Made by a program: the position numbers and the translations under genes. The notes under the pieces are model-generated. The model did no database searches. It saw only the letters and a list, made by a program, of their open reading frames with translations, and was not told the origin of the DNA. Below, piece after piece: positions 15,160 to 24,561 of a DNA stretch of 64,000 nt; position 1 is the stretch's first letter, and every line of letters starts with the position of its first letter. The stretch is from UBA2336 sp965227265 (lineage in GTDB: Bacteria > Bacteroidota > Bacteroidia > Cytophagales > Cyclobacteriaceae). The stretch lies in contig OZ245738.1 of assembly GCA_965227265.1 (NCBI GenBank), positions 3,658,001 through 3,722,000 on the forward strand, read 5' to 3'.

Positions 15160-16005
15160 ATGAAAACAAGAACAGTATCACATGTATTATATGGAGAAGT
15201 TGTTAGTATGGGTGGCATGCCTATTCGGCAACCTTTTCCAACACAGAATGTAGAGCGGATCGATCCGTTTTTATTGCTGCATCACCATAAGACAACTGCA
15301 GGTGAACCGTTTGAAGGCGTAGGCGCACATCCGCACCGCGGGTTTTCACCTGTGTCATTTATTTTTGAAGGCTCACTTCGGCATCAGGACAGTCGCGGTA
15401 ACGACAGTGTAATTTCTGCCGGAGGTATTCAGTGGATGAATGCTGGGATGGGAATTATTCATAGCGAACGTCCGGTTGATACACAAGCCGATCTTGAATT
15501 AATTCAGCTTTGGATTAACACTCCGGCCGCGCATAAGATGGATCAACCAGTTTACATTCCGGTTAAAGCAGAAGAAGCAGGATTTTTTAAGAGCGAAGAC
15601 GGGTTAGTGACCGCAAGCATATTCGCAGGAGAGCTTTTGGGAGCGAAAGGAAAAGTTAAACCGTTAAGCTCAATCAATGCAGCAACGTTTGAATTGAAGA
15701 ATGGCGGAAAAATTTCTGTTCCAATCCCTATAGATCACAATGCCTTTATCTATTTGTTGGATGGAGCTATTAAATTAGAAGGCTATGGCCTGGTTGATGG
15801 CAAGAATGCGGTTGTCTTTAAAAATGATGGTGCCGAAATTGCCTTTGAGGCAACTGAAAATACATGCATCTTATTTATGACTGGCAAACCGCTGGAAGAG
15901 AAAGTCGTTTCTTACGGTCCTTTTGTGATGAATTCTCAAACCGAGATCATGGAAGCAATGCGGGATTATCAAATGGGAAAAATGGGTATGTTGATTGAAG
16001 CGTAA
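15160..16005 (+). CDS. Pirin family protein
   Basis: A 281-residue pirin of the longer (human pirin-like) type, distinct from the preceding gene. Metal site: HPHRGFSPVSFIFEGSLRHQD with NAGMGIIHSERP further on. The C-terminal cupin and pirin C-terminal domain (about 170-281) are present. Starts 64 nt after the first pirin gene, across the heptad repeat, and ends 3 nt before the nitroreductase. Two different pirins in one operon suggests distinct substrates or division of labour in redox stress; function is inferred. Confidence 0.92.
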   Translation: MKTRTVSHVLYGEVVSMGGMPIRQPFPTQNVERIDPFLLLHHHKTTAGEPFEGVGAHPHRGFSPVSFIFEGSLRHQDSRGNDSVISAGGIQWMNAGMGIIHSERPVDTQADLELIQLWINTPAAHKMDQPVYIPVKAEEAGFFKSEDGLVTASIFAGELLGAKGKVKPLSSINAATFELKNGGKISVPIPIDHNAFIYLLDGAIKLEGYGLVDGKNAVVFKNDGAEIAFEATENTCILFMTGKPLEEKVVSYGPFVMNSQTEIMEAMRDYQMGKMGMLIEA

Positions 16006-16008
16006 AGT

Positions 16009-16593
16009 ATGAACTCACAAATATCATCGGAACTGGAAGCACCGGTATTAAAAGTTATTGAGAACAGAAGAAGCAGGCGTTCTTATTCAAACAAGCCGGT
16101 TGAAGCCGAAAAAATTCAATCGTTGTTTGAAGCGGCACGCTGGGCGCCTTCGAGTGTTAATGAACAGCCGTGGGTTTATATCTATGCAACGAAAGATCAG
16201 CCGGAGCTTTGGAATAAAATTTTTGATGCACTGAATCTAAACAATCAGGTGTGGGCGAAAGATGCGTACTTGCTGGTGATGAGCTTAACACGTAAAATTT
16301 TTACGCGCAACGGTTTAGTCAATAATTCTGCTAAGTATGATTTAGGCGCAGCCAATGCTTTTCTTTCCTTACAAGCAGTTGAGCTGGGGCTTAATGTTCA
16401 TCAAATGGGCGGTTTTAGTCCGGAGAAAGCGCATGAAAACTTAAACGTTCCGATCGAATACGAAACAAGCGTTATCCTGGCGATTGGCTATACGGGAGAT
16501 GCTGCTACCTTACCAGAGAATTTAAAGCTTCGTGAAGAAGCGCCCCGTCAGCGCTACACGAAAGGTACATTTGTTTATAACCAAGCATTTTAA
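16009..16593 (+). CDS. Nitroreductase family protein
   Basis: A 194-residue FMN-dependent nitroreductase-fold protein. FMN-phosphate contacts are expected at ENRRSRRSYS (residues 18-27) and AARWAPSSVNEQPW (about 42-55); the C-terminal GYTGD segment is also typical. Such enzymes reduce quinones and nitro compounds with NAD(P)H. Third gene of the MarR operon, 3 nt after the second pirin and 4 nt before osmC. Substrate not predictable. Confidence 0.92.
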   Translation: MNSQISSELEAPVLKVIENRRSRRSYSNKPVEAEKIQSLFEAARWAPSSVNEQPWVYIYATKDQPELWNKIFDALNLNNQVWAKDAYLLVMSLTRKIFTRNGLVNNSAKYDLGAANAFLSLQAVELGLNVHQMGGFSPEKAHENLNVPIEYETSVILAIGYTGDAATLPENLKLREEAPRQRYTKGTFVYNQAF

Positions 16594-16597
16594 AAAT

Positions 16598-16984
16598 ATG
16601 GTAACAGCAATCATTGGCACAGATCGGTATCGCACAGAGATAACGACCGAAAATAAAACATTTGCTGCCGATGAGCCCGGTGAGCTTGGCGGAGCAGATA
16701 CAGCGCCTTCGCCTCCGGAATATTTGATGACCTCGCTTGCATCATGTACGGCCATCACCCTCCGCATGTATGCAGATCGTAAGAAACTTGATGTTAGCAA
16801 GGTTAAAGTTCAGGTAACGTATTCGAAAGAAGAATTCAAAAGTCTGTTTACGGTGGATGTTTCGTTCGAAGGCAAAATGGAAGTAGAGCAGGAGAAACGT
16901 TTTTTAGACATTGCTAAAATGTGTCCGGTTAACAAAATTCTAAGCAGTCCGATTGAAATCGAAACCAAGTTATCGATCTATTAA
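16598..16984 (+). CDS. OsmC/Ohr family protein
   Basis: A 128-residue OsmC-fold protein. Both conserved cysteines are present, in SLASCTAITLRMYA and KMCPVNKIL, as needed for thiol-dependent reduction of organic hydroperoxides. The GELGGADTAPSPPEYL segment is typical. Start ATG 16598 is chosen; an in-frame start at 16532 would overlap the nitroreductase by 62 nt and add a non-homologous basic tail. Lies 4 nt after the nitroreductase gene. Supports an oxidant- or electrophile-defence role for the operon. Confidence 0.92.
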   Translation: MVTAIIGTDRYRTEITTENKTFAADEPGELGGADTAPSPPEYLMTSLASCTAITLRMYADRKKLDVSKVKVQVTYSKEEFKSLFTVDVSFEGKMEVEQEKRFLDIAKMCPVNKILSSPIEIETKLSIY

Positions 16985-16997
16985 TTAACTTTCTTTT

Positions 16998-17222
16998 GTG
17001 AAAGACATCACTAAAACATACTCCAACGGAGAAGTGACTATAGTGTGGCAGCCTACACTCTGCACACATTCTGCTAAATGTTTTAAAGGTCTTGGTGAAG
17101 TGTTTGATCCGCGCAAGCGCCCTTGGATTACTCCTGAAAACTCAACAACCGAAAAGATTGTGGATCAGGTAAAAAAATGCCCTTCCGGGGCATTGAATTT
17201 TCGCATGAATATCGAAATGTAA
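16998..17222 (+). CDS. YjdI-like 4Fe-4S mono-cluster protein
   Basis: A 74-residue small ferredoxin-like protein; start GTG 16998. Ligand candidates are C22, H24 and C28 in LCTHSAKC and C61 in KKCPSGAL, the divergent mono-cluster motif of the YjdI (Fer4_19) family. The PWITP segment is also typical. Last gene of the MarR operon, 13 nt after osmC. It may pass electrons to one of the operon enzymes; that is inference. Confidence 0.88.
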   Translation: MKDITKTYSNGEVTIVWQPTLCTHSAKCFKGLGEVFDPRKRPWITPENSTTEKIVDQVKKCPSGALNFRMNIEM

Positions 17223-17335
17223 CGCTGTCTGCGGGATTTGGATAAATTTTTGAGAGCCCACTTTTTAATTTAGAGTCCGGCAACAGACTTTAAACCAATT
17301 TGGTCGTTATAGTGTCTAACCTGAAAATTTAGAGC

Positions 17336-17968
17336 ATGAAAAGAATAGTGGGAATTTTAATCATTCTGGGCATTGCAAGCTGTTCAACTGAACCTGAAGT
17401 GGCTGACCTTGTTAAGTATATGGTTGTTCAAACGGATTATGATACTGAGCAAATAAATGAGGAGAAGAATGTTTTTAACGACTATTCCAAATTTGTGTTG
17501 CGTAAAGACACATTGGGTTTTGTTTCAACGTATTCAAATGATACTATTTTGTTGGACAACCCTCAGACTCGCGTTGATTTTGCTAAAGCGGTAATCGCAA
17601 AGGTAGATTCAAATGCTACCGCTCGCAATTTTGAGCGCGTTGAGGCTGATGAGGAACCCGACTTTGCGATCAATATTGTTGTGCTTGAAAACTTCAGCTT
17701 TTATCAAAATATTTCTTACCCGGGATATTATTCGGGCTACTATGGTTACTATGGAGGTTATTATGGTCCGGTCGTCAATACCTATACTTCAAACTTTGTT
17801 ACGCTGGTGATTGAAGTCGTAGACATCCAAAATGCTACGGGAGGCAAGTATGACGTTGTATGGTCGGCTTATATAGGGGACCTTCTAACAACAGATGACC
17901 GTAAAAATAAAATTCTGGCCGCGGTTAACCAGGCATTTAAGCAATCACCTTATTTCTCAAAGGACTAA
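17336..17968 (+). CDS. DUF4136-like lipoprotein
   Basis: A 210-residue lipoprotein (lipobox GIASC, Cys16). The sequence VVQTDYDTEQ, then AKAVIAKVDSNATARNFERVEADEEPDFAINIVV, then a Tyr/Gly-rich stretch (YYSGYYGYYGGYYG) and a VVWSAYIGDLL segment fits DUF4136, a common Bacteroidota envelope family. It overlaps the following outer-membrane gene by one nucleotide (TAATG), so the two are an operon. Function unknown. Confidence 0.82.
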   Translation: MKRIVGILIILGIASCSTEPEVADLVKYMVVQTDYDTEQINEEKNVFNDYSKFVLRKDTLGFVSTYSNDTILLDNPQTRVDFAKAVIAKVDSNATARNFERVEADEEPDFAINIVVLENFSFYQNISYPGYYSGYYGYYGGYYGPVVNTYTSNFVTLVIEVVDIQNATGGKYDVVWSAYIGDLLTTDDRKNKILAAVNQAFKQSPYFSKD

Positions 17969-18576
17969 TGAAGAAGATCATTTCATTATTTTTTTTAATA
18001 GCGATAGCAAGTACCGCGAAAGGCCAGGAATACGATAATGCCTTTCATATAGGCTGGAATACACTTGTTCCATTTTCAGACAAAGACTTTACCGGAAGCA
18101 CAAGCACAGCGGGAGTTAGACTGGGGTACACCAAGTTTGTAAATGAAAAATTTGGATTTGGTTTGGAGGTCGGATACTCTACGCTGGATGACTATGTTCC
18201 ACTAACAACCTACGAAAACGAAAATGGAGCAGTAACTACTGATATCTATAATTACCTCTACTATTTTACAGCCATGGTAAATGGTCAGTACTACTTTTCA
18301 CACGGTAAACGGTTTATTCCTTATACATCGCTGGGTATGGGCGTAGCATTAAGCGAGTATAAAATTTTCTATAATGTTTTTCAGGAGAGTGACCATAACA
18401 CGGGGTTTGTTATCCGGCCGGAGATCGGAACACTTTTTAAGGTTAAAGAGTATACAAGCTTTGGATTAAAAGCTGCCATTGGTTTTGATTATGCTACCAA
18501 TAGAAGTGATTACTTCGAGACCAAAAACCTTTCAGGGTTTAATTTCCAGATTGGTGTTGTTTTGCTAAACCGTTAA
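17968..18576 (+). CDS. Outer-membrane beta-barrel protein
   Basis: A 202-residue protein with a Sec signal peptide (residues 1-19, cleavage near KGQ). The mature part has about eight amphipathic strands with aromatic girdles (VRLGYTKFV, FGFGLEVGYST, YYFTAMVNGQYYF, FIPYTSLGMGVAL, FGLKAAIGFDYA) ending in NFQIGVVLLNR, as in OmpA/OmpX-size barrels. Starts within the stop of the DUF4136-like gene. Its last 4 nt overlap the 3' end of the response regulator gene on the other strand. Confidence 0.82.
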   Translation: MKKIISLFFLIAIASTAKGQEYDNAFHIGWNTLVPFSDKDFTGSTSTAGVRLGYTKFVNEKFGFGLEVGYSTLDDYVPLTTYENENGAVTTDIYNYLYYFTAMVNGQYYFSHGKRFIPYTSLGMGVALSEYKIFYNVFQESDHNTGFVIRPEIGTLFKVKEYTSFGLKAAIGFDYATNRSDYFETKNLSGFNFQIGVVLLNR

Positions 18577-19259
18577 CCAGTTACAAAATGGTATCCAATG
18601 CCTTTGATGGTGATAATTTCAATTTTAGGATCTTCTTTTAGATAGTCCCGGAGCTTGGTGATATAAACATCGAGGTTGCGTGAGTTAAAAAATGAGTCAT
18701 CGCCCCAAAGTTTCAACAGAATATCTTTTCGTTGCACAGTAGCATTCCGGTTTTCAATAAGCATTTGGAGCAAGCTTGCTTCGCGATGTGAAAGCTTCTT
18801 AACAGATTCGCCTTGCTTTAGCTCATACCGCAATGGGATAAATTCATATTTGCCCAGCACAACATTTTCCGGCAAAGCTTTCCCCGTCTTTTGAGAGAGA
18901 TTTAAAAGATTGGTAATACGCACAATCAACTCCTCCATACTGAAAGGTTTGCGTAAATAATCATTGCCACCAACTTCAAATCCCTTCAACACATCTTCAG
19001 TTTGATTTTTGGCCGTTACAAAAATGATCGGGACATCCGGATTAACGTGACGAATTTCTTTCGCAATTGCATATCCGTCTTTTGAAGGGAGCATAACATC
19101 GAGCACGCAAATGTCTGGCTTATCACGTTCAAAAGTACGTTTTGCCTCATCGCCATCCGCTACCATAATAACTTCAAAGTCTCGGCTCTCCAGGCTTTCT
19201 TTTACAATTCTTCCAAGGAAGGGCTCATCCTCAACGTATAGAATCTTAATCTTGCTCAT
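18573..19259 (-). CDS. OmpR/PhoB-type response regulator
   Basis: A 228-residue two-component response regulator. Receiver domain 1-118 with acidic pair E10/D11, phospho-acceptor D54 (CVLDVMLP), Thr in FVTAKN and Lys in YLRKPF. The winged-helix DNA-binding domain is at about 130-225 (LSHREASLLQMLIENRN, SRNLDVYITKLRDYL, IKGIGYHFV). Its start overlaps the kinase stop by 4 nt (ATGA), so the pair is translationally coupled. Target genes unknown. Confidence 0.96.
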   Translation of the reverse strand: MSKIKILYVEDEPFLGRIVKESLESRDFEVIMVADGDEAKRTFERDKPDICVLDVMLPSKDGYAIAKEIRHVNPDVPIIFVTAKNQTEDVLKGFEVGGNDYLRKPFSMEELIVRITNLLNLSQKTGKALPENVVLGKYEFIPLRYELKQGESVKKLSHREASLLQMLIENRNATVQRKDILLKLWGDDSFFNSRNLDVYITKLRDYLKEDPKIEIITIKGIGYHFVTG

Positions 19260-20743
19260 GCTTGGTGTTTCGGCCAGTGGATAAGAAAGGTACTGCCTTT
19301 TGCGGATTCACTCGGTACTTCAATAGTTCCTTTGTGTGCCTTTACAACACCAGCCACGTAGCTAAGTCCTAGTCCATATCCTTTAATATTATGAATATCC
19401 CCTGTCGGAACACGAAAAAATTTCTCGAAGATTTTCTTTTTGTATTCACCTGGAATCCCAAGTCCTTCGTCTTTTATGAATAATATAATCTCCTCTGAAG
19501 ATTCTTTTAGTCCGATAGTGATAACCGGTTTGCCCGGACTGTATTTCAATGCATTATCAACCAGGTTATAGATCACGTTGGTAATGTGTGCATTTTCACC
19601 TTCAACCATAAAGCTTTCACCTTCCGGAATAAAGGAAACCGATGCCTGACGTTTCTCAAAAATCAGGCGCATAGAATCAAGAATCTGTGCAACGGTTTTG
19701 TTAAGATCGACCGATTCTTTTTGAATGATTATTCCTTTGCTCTCAAATACAGCCGCTTTGAGAATTTTATCAGTCATCAGGGTAAGTCGATTCAATTCAT
19801 TGCGCGCGATGTCTAGGTATTCGTTAGTAAGCTTGGGATCGTTAAGTGCATGGAAATTTTTCAAGGCTTCGAGCGCTACGCTTACGGTAGCCACCGGAGT
19901 TTTTAGTTCATGCGTAACGTTGCTGATGAAATCATTCTTCAGTTCCATCAGGCGTTGTTGTGCACGAACATTTCGATAGAGGATAACAAAGGCGATGGTA
20001 GTTAATAGCGTAAGGAAGAATGAAAATAAAATCTGAGGGGCAATTTGCCGGAGAATAAAACTTTGAATTGGAAAAATAGAGGCAGTGTACCGACTCATGG
20101 GTGTAAATCGCAAACCTTCCAATCTAATAGTATCTCCATACACGTGAGGTGGGTTTTCGTTCCCATCATTGTTATCAGGTCTGCTTCTGAACGCATGAAA
20201 TTTTTCAGGTGGAGTAACCTGATGTTCAGCAAGAAATTTCAACTGAATGTTCGCTTTTTGAAGGGCAGCATCAAAATAAAGTTTTAAAGTATCCAGGTTC
20301 ACGGTGTCGGGCGCGAGGCTAATGATAAAACCTTTTTGACCACCTTCAATGCGTTGTCGTAATTGACGGGTCATAGGTCGGATAGCATCAATGATGGAAT
20401 CTTTATCACCTCCTTTATCTGAAACAAAAATCTGTACCGTTGATGACTTGCCGGATACAACAACGCTATCCCGATTTCTTTTAATAATATTTATCGCTTG
20501 CATTTGATTGTTCCAGATTTTAGGAAGTGTATCTATCTCTGACCCAACAACTTTGATATTTTCCTGATAAAGGGAATCCCTCATCGCGTACAACGTGTTA
20601 CGAAAGATAAAATTTGAATCTCTCCGCAATCCAAAAAAAGCCCGCTCGTACGAATTCTGAAGCCAGAACAACTGAAGCACCAACAATAGCGCAAGGCTGC
20701 TGATCATCAGTGTTAGTGATAGGAGATTTCTGGACTTATTCAT
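19256..20743 (-). CDS. Sensor histidine kinase
   Basis: A 495-residue membrane kinase. Membrane helix 1 at about 8-29, a periplasmic sensor region of some 200 residues with no recognised domain, helix 2 at about 236-256, then HisKA with phospho-acceptor H278 (VTHELKTP) and HATPase_c with N box (NLVDNALKYS), DEGLGIP and GYGLGLSYV. First gene of the two-gene operon with the response regulator. A TACCTTTG box lies just 5 nt upstream of the start. The signal is unknown; there is no HAMP domain. Confidence 0.95.
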   Translation of the reverse strand: MNKSRNLLSLTLMISSLALLLVLQLFWLQNSYERAFFGLRRDSNFIFRNTLYAMRDSLYQENIKVVGSEIDTLPKIWNNQMQAINIIKRNRDSVVVSGKSSTVQIFVSDKGGDKDSIIDAIRPMTRQLRQRIEGGQKGFIISLAPDTVNLDTLKLYFDAALQKANIQLKFLAEHQVTPPEKFHAFRSRPDNNDGNENPPHVYGDTIRLEGLRFTPMSRYTASIFPIQSFILRQIAPQILFSFFLTLLTTIAFVILYRNVRAQQRLMELKNDFISNVTHELKTPVATVSVALEALKNFHALNDPKLTNEYLDIARNELNRLTLMTDKILKAAVFESKGIIIQKESVDLNKTVAQILDSMRLIFEKRQASVSFIPEGESFMVEGENAHITNVIYNLVDNALKYSPGKPVITIGLKESSEEIILFIKDEGLGIPGEYKKKIFEKFFRVPTGDIHNIKGYGLGLSYVAGVVKAHKGTIEVPSESAKGSTFLIHWPKHQA

Positions 20744-20747
20744 GATA

Positions 20748-20755
20748 CAAAGGTA
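20748..20755 (-). promoter_or_regulatory. Candidate -7 box for histidine kinase gene
   Basis: TACCTTTG on the minus strand, an exact match to TAnnTTTG, ending 5 nt before the start codon. No TTG lies at the usual distance, so the call is weak; it would give a nearly leaderless transcript. Confidence 0.35.
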
Positions 20756-20864
20756 ACGCTCAGAACAACCTTAAGATCATACGTTTAACCTTAATTAACA
20801 TTCCTTTCAGAACTATTAACCCAATGCTGCCGTCACAGGCCATAGATTTGCTCAGGTAATTTAA

Positions 20865-21671
20865 ATGAAACTATCCAAAACCATGAAGAGAATAATACTG
20901 ATGCTGGGTATGCTGGTTTGCATATTGGCCGCCCGCACCGTTTTTGCGCAACAACAAGGTGTGATCACGTATGAGAGCCGGGTTAATATGCACCGCAATA
21001 TCCCGGCTGACCGCCAGGAAATGAAAGCTATGATGCCGGAATTCAGAATAACAAAAATGCAGCTTTCCTTTAATAATGATGAATCGCTTTACAAGCCAAT
21101 TATTGAAGATGAAGAAGAGCAATTTTCAACCAGTGGAGGCGGAATGAGAATGACATTCCGAACGCCTAAGACAGAAACGTATACCAACAATTCCACTTCT
21201 CAGACTTTTTCCTTACAGGAACTGATGGGCAAGAAATATGTAATCGTGGATACCGTAGAAATGGCACCTTGGAAGTTGGGTACTGAAACAAAAGAGATCA
21301 TGGGATATACCTGTCACATGGCATACTATACTGACACGCAAGAAATCACAACCATGCGTGTAGAAAATGGAACAACCACGCCTGAAAAGCGAACAATTAC
21401 ACAGGAAATTACAGCGTGGTACACCGATCAAATCCGACCTTCACTTGGCCCGGATCGATATAACACATTGCCAGGCACGGTGCTGGCCATTGATATCAAC
21501 AATGGGGAACGTGTAATTGTGGCGCGCAATGTTGAGTTGCGTGCGCTTAAAAAGGATGAACTAAAAATTCCTGACGCAAGCACAAAAGTTACGTCACAGG
21601 AATTCCGTAAGATCCAGGATGAACAAATGGAAAAGATGCGCGAGAATGGCAGAACCTTTATGAGGCATTAA
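20865..21671 (+). CDS. GLPGLI family exported protein
   Basis: A 268-residue secreted protein of the GLPGLI family. Signal peptide to about residue 28 (cleavage near VFA before QQQ). Typical features: GVITYESRVN at the mature start, DTVEMAPWKLGTETKEIMGYTCHMA, an AWYTDQI segment and the signature-like LGPDRYNTLPGTVLAID. ATG 20883 is an alternative start that gives a shorter signal peptide. It lies 21 nt before an outer-membrane beta-barrel gene, the usual arrangement for this family in Bacteroidota. Function unknown; both probably act in the envelope. Confidence 0.9.
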   Translation: MKLSKTMKRIILMLGMLVCILAARTVFAQQQGVITYESRVNMHRNIPADRQEMKAMMPEFRITKMQLSFNNDESLYKPIIEDEEEQFSTSGGGMRMTFRTPKTETYTNNSTSQTFSLQELMGKKYVIVDTVEMAPWKLGTETKEIMGYTCHMAYYTDTQEITTMRVENGTTTPEKRTITQEITAWYTDQIRPSLGPDRYNTLPGTVLAIDINNGERVIVARNVELRALKKDELKIPDASTKVTSQEFRKIQDEQMEKMRENGRTFMRH

Positions 21672-21692
21672 TTTTTTCACTACCCCTTTACT

Positions 21693-24521
21693 ATGAGATT
21701 ATTTCTATTGTTGGCAGCCGTGGTTAGCGCACAAGCGCTTTACGCTCAAAAAATTACTGTAAAAGGTAAGCTGGTGGATTCTTCGGATGCTCCGCTGCCG
21801 ATGGCAACCATTCTCTTTCTTAATCCGAAAGATTCTACCCTGCTGAATTTTGGTTCAACGAATAAAGAAGGTTTGTTTGAAGTAAGAAATCTTAATCGTG
21901 CTGAATACTTATTTAAAGTCACGTACATCTCACAAGCGCCACTGTTTGTAAAGATTTCTCCTAAGCCAGAAGAAGTTATTATTGATTTAGGCATTCAAAA
22001 AATGCAGCTGGCAAGCACAGTGCTGGGTGAAGTTGAAGTTCATGGAGAGCGAGCTCCTGTTACCTTTAAAAAAGATACCATTGAATTTAATGCCGGCTCG
22101 TTCAAAACACAACCGAATGCAGTGGTAGAAGATCTGTTGAAAAAAATGCCGGGCATGGAAGTAGATAACGATGGCACAATCCGCGCGCAGGGCGAAACCG
22201 TTCAACGCGTTACGGTAGATGGAAAAGAATTTTTCGGTCGCGACCCGAAACTGGCGACCCGAAATCTTCCGGCAGATGCAGTTGATAAAGTACAAGTATT
22301 CGATAAAAAATCTGATCAGGCAACCTTTACCGGAATTGATGATGGTCAACGCGAAAAGACAATCAACCTGGAGCTTAAGGAAGAGAAGCGAAATGGAATG
22401 TTCGGCAATGTAACGGCTGGCTATGGAACACCCGATAATCGCTTTGTTGGGAAGTTTAGTCTTAACCGATTTTCAAAGGGCCAGCAATTTTCAGTTGTTG
22501 GGACAGCAAACAACATTAATGAACAAGGATTCTCAATTGACGATTACATGACCTTTACAGGTGGTGCGAGTGCGTTTGGAACCGGAGGTGGTGGTGTACG
22601 CACAGTAACTATAGGAGGACCAGTCGGTGGTGGAGGCGGAAGTAGTACGGGCGGAATGCAACTCGGTGGAGGACAAACGAACGGGATCATGCAAACCTAT
22701 GGCGGAGGTATAAATTATAACAAAGATTTCAGCAAGAAGACAAAATTGAGCGCTAACTATTTTGTGAACTACCTTGACCATAGCATCAATCAGAAAACGG
22801 AACGAATGAATTTTGATACACTATCACCAACCCGATTTTACACTCAAAATAGTATTCAGAACAGCACAAACTTAAATCATCGCTTAAACCTGATTCTGGA
22901 TCATGAAATTGATTCATCAAATTCTATCAAATGGACAAACGGAATTACACTCAGTAAGACTACATCAGTTCAGGATAGCAGAACAGACTACATGGATGCC
23001 GAACGCGTGCCCTTTCTTACCAGTACCCCGCATTCAAAATCAGAAGGAACTTCCCTGAACTATAACAGTGAGCTTTTGTACCGGCATAGGTTTGGCAAGA
23101 AAGGAAGAACATTTTCTTCTACGCTTACTTTTGGTTTAACAGACAGCGATCGTGATGGAACATTGACTGGTCATTATATCGAATCCGGAAATGATTCCAT
23201 TTATAATCAAATAAACAGTCAAACAACTGACAACCTCACCTATGGTGCAGCACTTTCCTACACCGAACCGCTGGGAGGTCGTAAATATTTAGAAGCCAAT
23301 TATAATGTGCGACTTACGCGAAACGATGTTAATCGAGAAGTGTATGATATTGTAGAAGGAGATGAGATTGAAAACGATACGCTGAGCAGTAAGTACAACA
23401 GCGATTATTTATATCAGCGTGCTGGTCTTAATCTTAAAATCAATCGCGACAATTCAAGCGTAACGATCGGAGCAAGCTATCAACAAACTATACTGGACGG
23501 GGATATTCTGAAGCCTGAGACACAGCAAGCTAATATCGACAGGTCGTTTCTAAACTTTCTACCGTCTGTGCATTACAACTACGATTTTGATAATAACATG
23601 CGCTTGCGGGCAGACTATGAAACATCTATGCAAGCACCTACAATTCAACAACTTCAGCCAACGGTTGATAATAGCAACTCACCCAATATCTTTAAGGGTA
23701 ATCCAAACCTTAAACCTTCCTATCAGCATAGCTTACGTTTGAATTTTTCAAAGTTTGATCCTGTAAGCTTTATCAGTTTTTTTGCTTTCCTCAACGCAAC
23801 CTATACAACGGATGCTATTACGAACAGTCAGTATACAGACAGTGATAGACAGCTGATAACCAGTCCGGTGAATGTTGACAATAACACAAACATTTCCGGA
23901 AATTTCAATGCAAGCATTCCGGCTTCCAAATTATTCAGTCGTTTTAATATTGGCGTTAACGTGAGAGATCAGCAGAGCATAAGCGTGTCTGAAGAGCGGT
24001 ACATTGATATGAACCAATTAACCTTGGGCGGGAATTTCCGGTACACGTTTACGTTTAAGGAAATTTTTGATCTTAGTCTTTCTACAAATCTTAGCCATCA
24101 AACAACGCATTATGAAACCGGACGAGAAGATCAGAAGTATTTCAACAAAACATACACCGCTGAATCAAACATTAATTTCCTGAAAGTTTACCGATTGTCT
24201 GGCAATATAAATTACATGCAGTATCAGAATCAATCTGATAACAGCACGATTTCTATTCCGATGGCCAATCTTTCGCTTTCGCGCTACATCTTAAAAGCTA
24301 ATGCAGGTGAGATCAAACTTGCTGTGAATAATGTGCTTGACAGAAGACTTGGTGTAACACAAACTGCAAACACGGTTTATTTTGAGCGTCAAACCATGAA
24401 TTCATTAGGTCGTTACTTTATGCTCTCGTTTACGTATGCCATCAATCGGCATCTCAATCCAATGGGTGGCGGCCGTAGGGGCGGAGCAGGTGGTGGCCAA
24501 CGCATGATCATCACGAACTGA
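21693..24521 (+). CDS. Outer-membrane beta-barrel protein with CarboxypepD-like domain
   Basis: A 942-residue protein: signal peptide 1-18, a carboxypeptidase regulatory-like domain (about 22-110, KITVKGKLVDSSDAPLPMAT), a plug-like region (PNAVVEDLLKKMPGMEVDNDG, VTVDGKEFFGRDPKLATRNLPADAVDKVQVFDKKSDQ), a Gly-rich insert (about 290-335) and a large barrel with many aromatic-ended strands to the C-terminus. It belongs to the TonB-receptor-related outer-membrane family that pairs with GLPGLI proteins. No TonB box or clear SusC features are seen. Substrate unknown. Confidence 0.9.
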   Translation: MRLFLLLAAVVSAQALYAQKITVKGKLVDSSDAPLPMATILFLNPKDSTLLNFGSTNKEGLFEVRNLNRAEYLFKVTYISQAPLFVKISPKPEEVIIDLGIQKMQLASTVLGEVEVHGERAPVTFKKDTIEFNAGSFKTQPNAVVEDLLKKMPGMEVDNDGTIRAQGETVQRVTVDGKEFFGRDPKLATRNLPADAVDKVQVFDKKSDQATFTGIDDGQREKTINLELKEEKRNGMFGNVTAGYGTPDNRFVGKFSLNRFSKGQQFSVVGTANNINEQGFSIDDYMTFTGGASAFGTGGGGVRTVTIGGPVGGGGGSSTGGMQLGGGQTNGIMQTYGGGINYNKDFSKKTKLSANYFVNYLDHSINQKTERMNFDTLSPTRFYTQNSIQNSTNLNHRLNLILDHEIDSSNSIKWTNGITLSKTTSVQDSRTDYMDAERVPFLTSTPHSKSEGTSLNYNSELLYRHRFGKKGRTFSSTLTFGLTDSDRDGTLTGHYIESGNDSIYNQINSQTTDNLTYGAALSYTEPLGGRKYLEANYNVRLTRNDVNREVYDIVEGDEIENDTLSSKYNSDYLYQRAGLNLKINRDNSSVTIGASYQQTILDGDILKPETQQANIDRSFLNFLPSVHYNYDFDNNMRLRADYETSMQAPTIQQLQPTVDNSNSPNIFKGNPNLKPSYQHSLRLNFSKFDPVSFISFFAFLNATYTTDAITNSQYTDSDRQLITSPVNVDNNTNISGNFNASIPASKLFSRFNIGVNVRDQQSISVSEERYIDMNQLTLGGNFRYTFTFKEIFDLSLSTNLSHQTTHYETGREDQKYFNKTYTAESNINFLKVYRLSGNINYMQYQNQSDNSTISIPMANLSLSRYILKANAGEIKLAVNNVLDRRLGVTQTANTVYFERQTMNSLGRYFMLSFTYAINRHLNPMGGGRRGGAGGGQRMIITN

Positions 24522-24561
24522 TAATTTCGGATACGCTTATGAAAGTTTTATCTTTGACCCG

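Noticed and set aside
16532..16597. 22-residue N-terminal extension of the OsmC-like protein
   Set aside because: It overlaps the nitroreductase gene and is not expected in OsmC proteins; ATG 16598 is well placed.
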